Positions 63,716-64,000 of a DNA stretch of 64,000 nucleotides are shown one piece after another. This DNA comes from Paralithodes platypus (lineage: Eukaryota; Arthropoda; Malacostraca; Decapoda; Lithodidae). Positions within the stretch are counted from its first letter, which is position 1. Every line of letters starts with the position of its first letter. Below the pieces are notes generated by a model. That model ran no database searches. It saw nothing but the letters and a program-made list of their open reading frames with translations, and had not been told where the DNA came from. A program made the position numbers and the translations under genes. Location of the stretch: contig CM064538.1 of assembly GCA_032716605.1 (NCBI GenBank), positions 20,045,682-20,109,681 on the forward strand, in the 5' to 3' direction.

Positions 63716-64000
63716 TTAATTCCTTTGTAGATTGCCGTCCTCGCTGTCTTCGGTCCTCCTTCCTGGTTGTCCTGTGCCGAGTCGATTTCTTCTCCGAAAA
63801 TCCTTCACCGCATCGTTGAGAAGACGCCCAAAACGCGCTGCTCCCACCTGGTTCAGATGAACTCCATCGTCCGAAAACAAATAGTCATCGTAGTAGAAAT
63901 TGTCCCAGGTGTCGACGAATCCCACGTTCTCCTTCCTGCAGAGGTTTGCTAGACAACGATTTGTGCTGGTGGCTATGTTGTAAAATCGGCTCTCTACACC
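63716..64000 (-). CDS. ORF1 C-terminal end with SGNH-esterase-like block (partial)
   Basis: Open from the right edge to a stop at 63716. It contains FVDTWDNFYYDDYLFSDDGV then HLNQVGAARFGRLLND. The DGVHLN block is the Asp-x-x-His part of SGNH/GDSL hydrolases, as found in ORF1 of CR1-clade LINEs. A basic, low-complexity C-terminus follows (RRRNRLGTGQPGRRTE). The N-terminal part, where the catalytic Ser and any zinc finger would be, is outside the window. Confidence 0.8.
   Translation of the reverse strand, partial: GVESRFYNIATSTNRCLANLCRKENVGFVDTWDNFYYDDYLFSDDGVHLNQVGAARFGRLLNDAVKDFRRRNRLGTGQPGRRTEDSEDGNLQRN

Larger units (their letters stand above)
60515..64000 (-). mobile_element. CR1-like LINE, nearly full length, runs off right edge
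   Basis: On the - strand: end of ORF1 with an esterase-like motif, endonuclease, reverse transcriptase, a 3' untranslated region of about 200 bp, and a terminal 10-bp repeat (TTTGTACTCC, about three units) at 60517-60546. Only two frameshifts interrupt ORF2. It is the reference copy for the + strand element at 9161-10700. Confidence 0.93.

Overview
This is eukaryotic, non-coding-dominated DNA, most likely from a decapod crustacean (crab or shrimp). The evidence is the enormous load of (GA)n, (GT)n, (TA)n, (GATA)n and (ATT)n microsatellites, several LINE clades of the kinds common in decapods, tRNA-derived SINEs and a dense population of short non-autonomous DNA elements. Species cannot be fixed from sequence alone. 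Almost every long open frame is a by-product of simple repeats. A 100-base N gap lies at 29832-29931.

One host gene is supported on the + strand. A first coding exon (18281-18470) encodes a signal peptide and a short acidic, Gln/Glu-rich secreted segment, and ends at a consensus GTAAGT donor. A phase-compatible 45-base exon (41147-41191) lies 22.7 kb downstream. A third, weaker exon candidate of compatible phase (56425-56517) encodes a membrane-like segment. The gene's product is not recognised. Its 5' side is a two-phase degenerate tandem array. Its first intron opens with about eleven repeats, some of which carry copies of the exon end and splice donor.

Layout: 1-9 kb holds a Jockey-like LINE fragment, microsatellites, two mariner-type MITEs, a foldback MITE and three tandem tRNA-like units. 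9.2-10.7 kb is a 5'-truncated CR1-like LINE. 10.8-16.4 kb is a nest of TTAA-bounded elements plus a SINE. 16.5-20 kb is the 5' part of the gene. 20-28 kb is more TTAA elements, a 17-bp and a 34-bp minisatellite, a 0.9 kb (ATT)n tract and an RTE-like fragment. 28-34 kb is low-complexity DNA with two SINEs. 34.6-37.7 kb is a heavily decayed LINE on the - strand. 39-46 kb carries exon 2, an 87-bp repeat and an RTE-like LINE nested in a MITE nested in a degenerate minisatellite. 47.4-48.3 kb is a 36-bp array and 50.1-52.9 kb a 49-bp satellite. 53-60 kb is again packed with TTAA elements. 60.5-64 kb is a nearly full-length CR1-like LINE on the - strand (esterase-type ORF1 end, endonuclease, reverse transcriptase) running off the right edge.

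The most interesting signal is a community of short elements that all begin and end in TTAA. Family A (about 23 copies, about 340 bp) and family B (about 8 copies, about 380 bp, strongly foldback) share a core. Family C is a unit of about 100 bp with TTAACCC ends. They insert in each other, sometimes share one TTAA, and together form a nested inverted structure of about 1.1 kb at 13.9-15.0 kb. This fits TTAA-targeting (piggyBac-type) mobilisation, but no transposase is present in the window.
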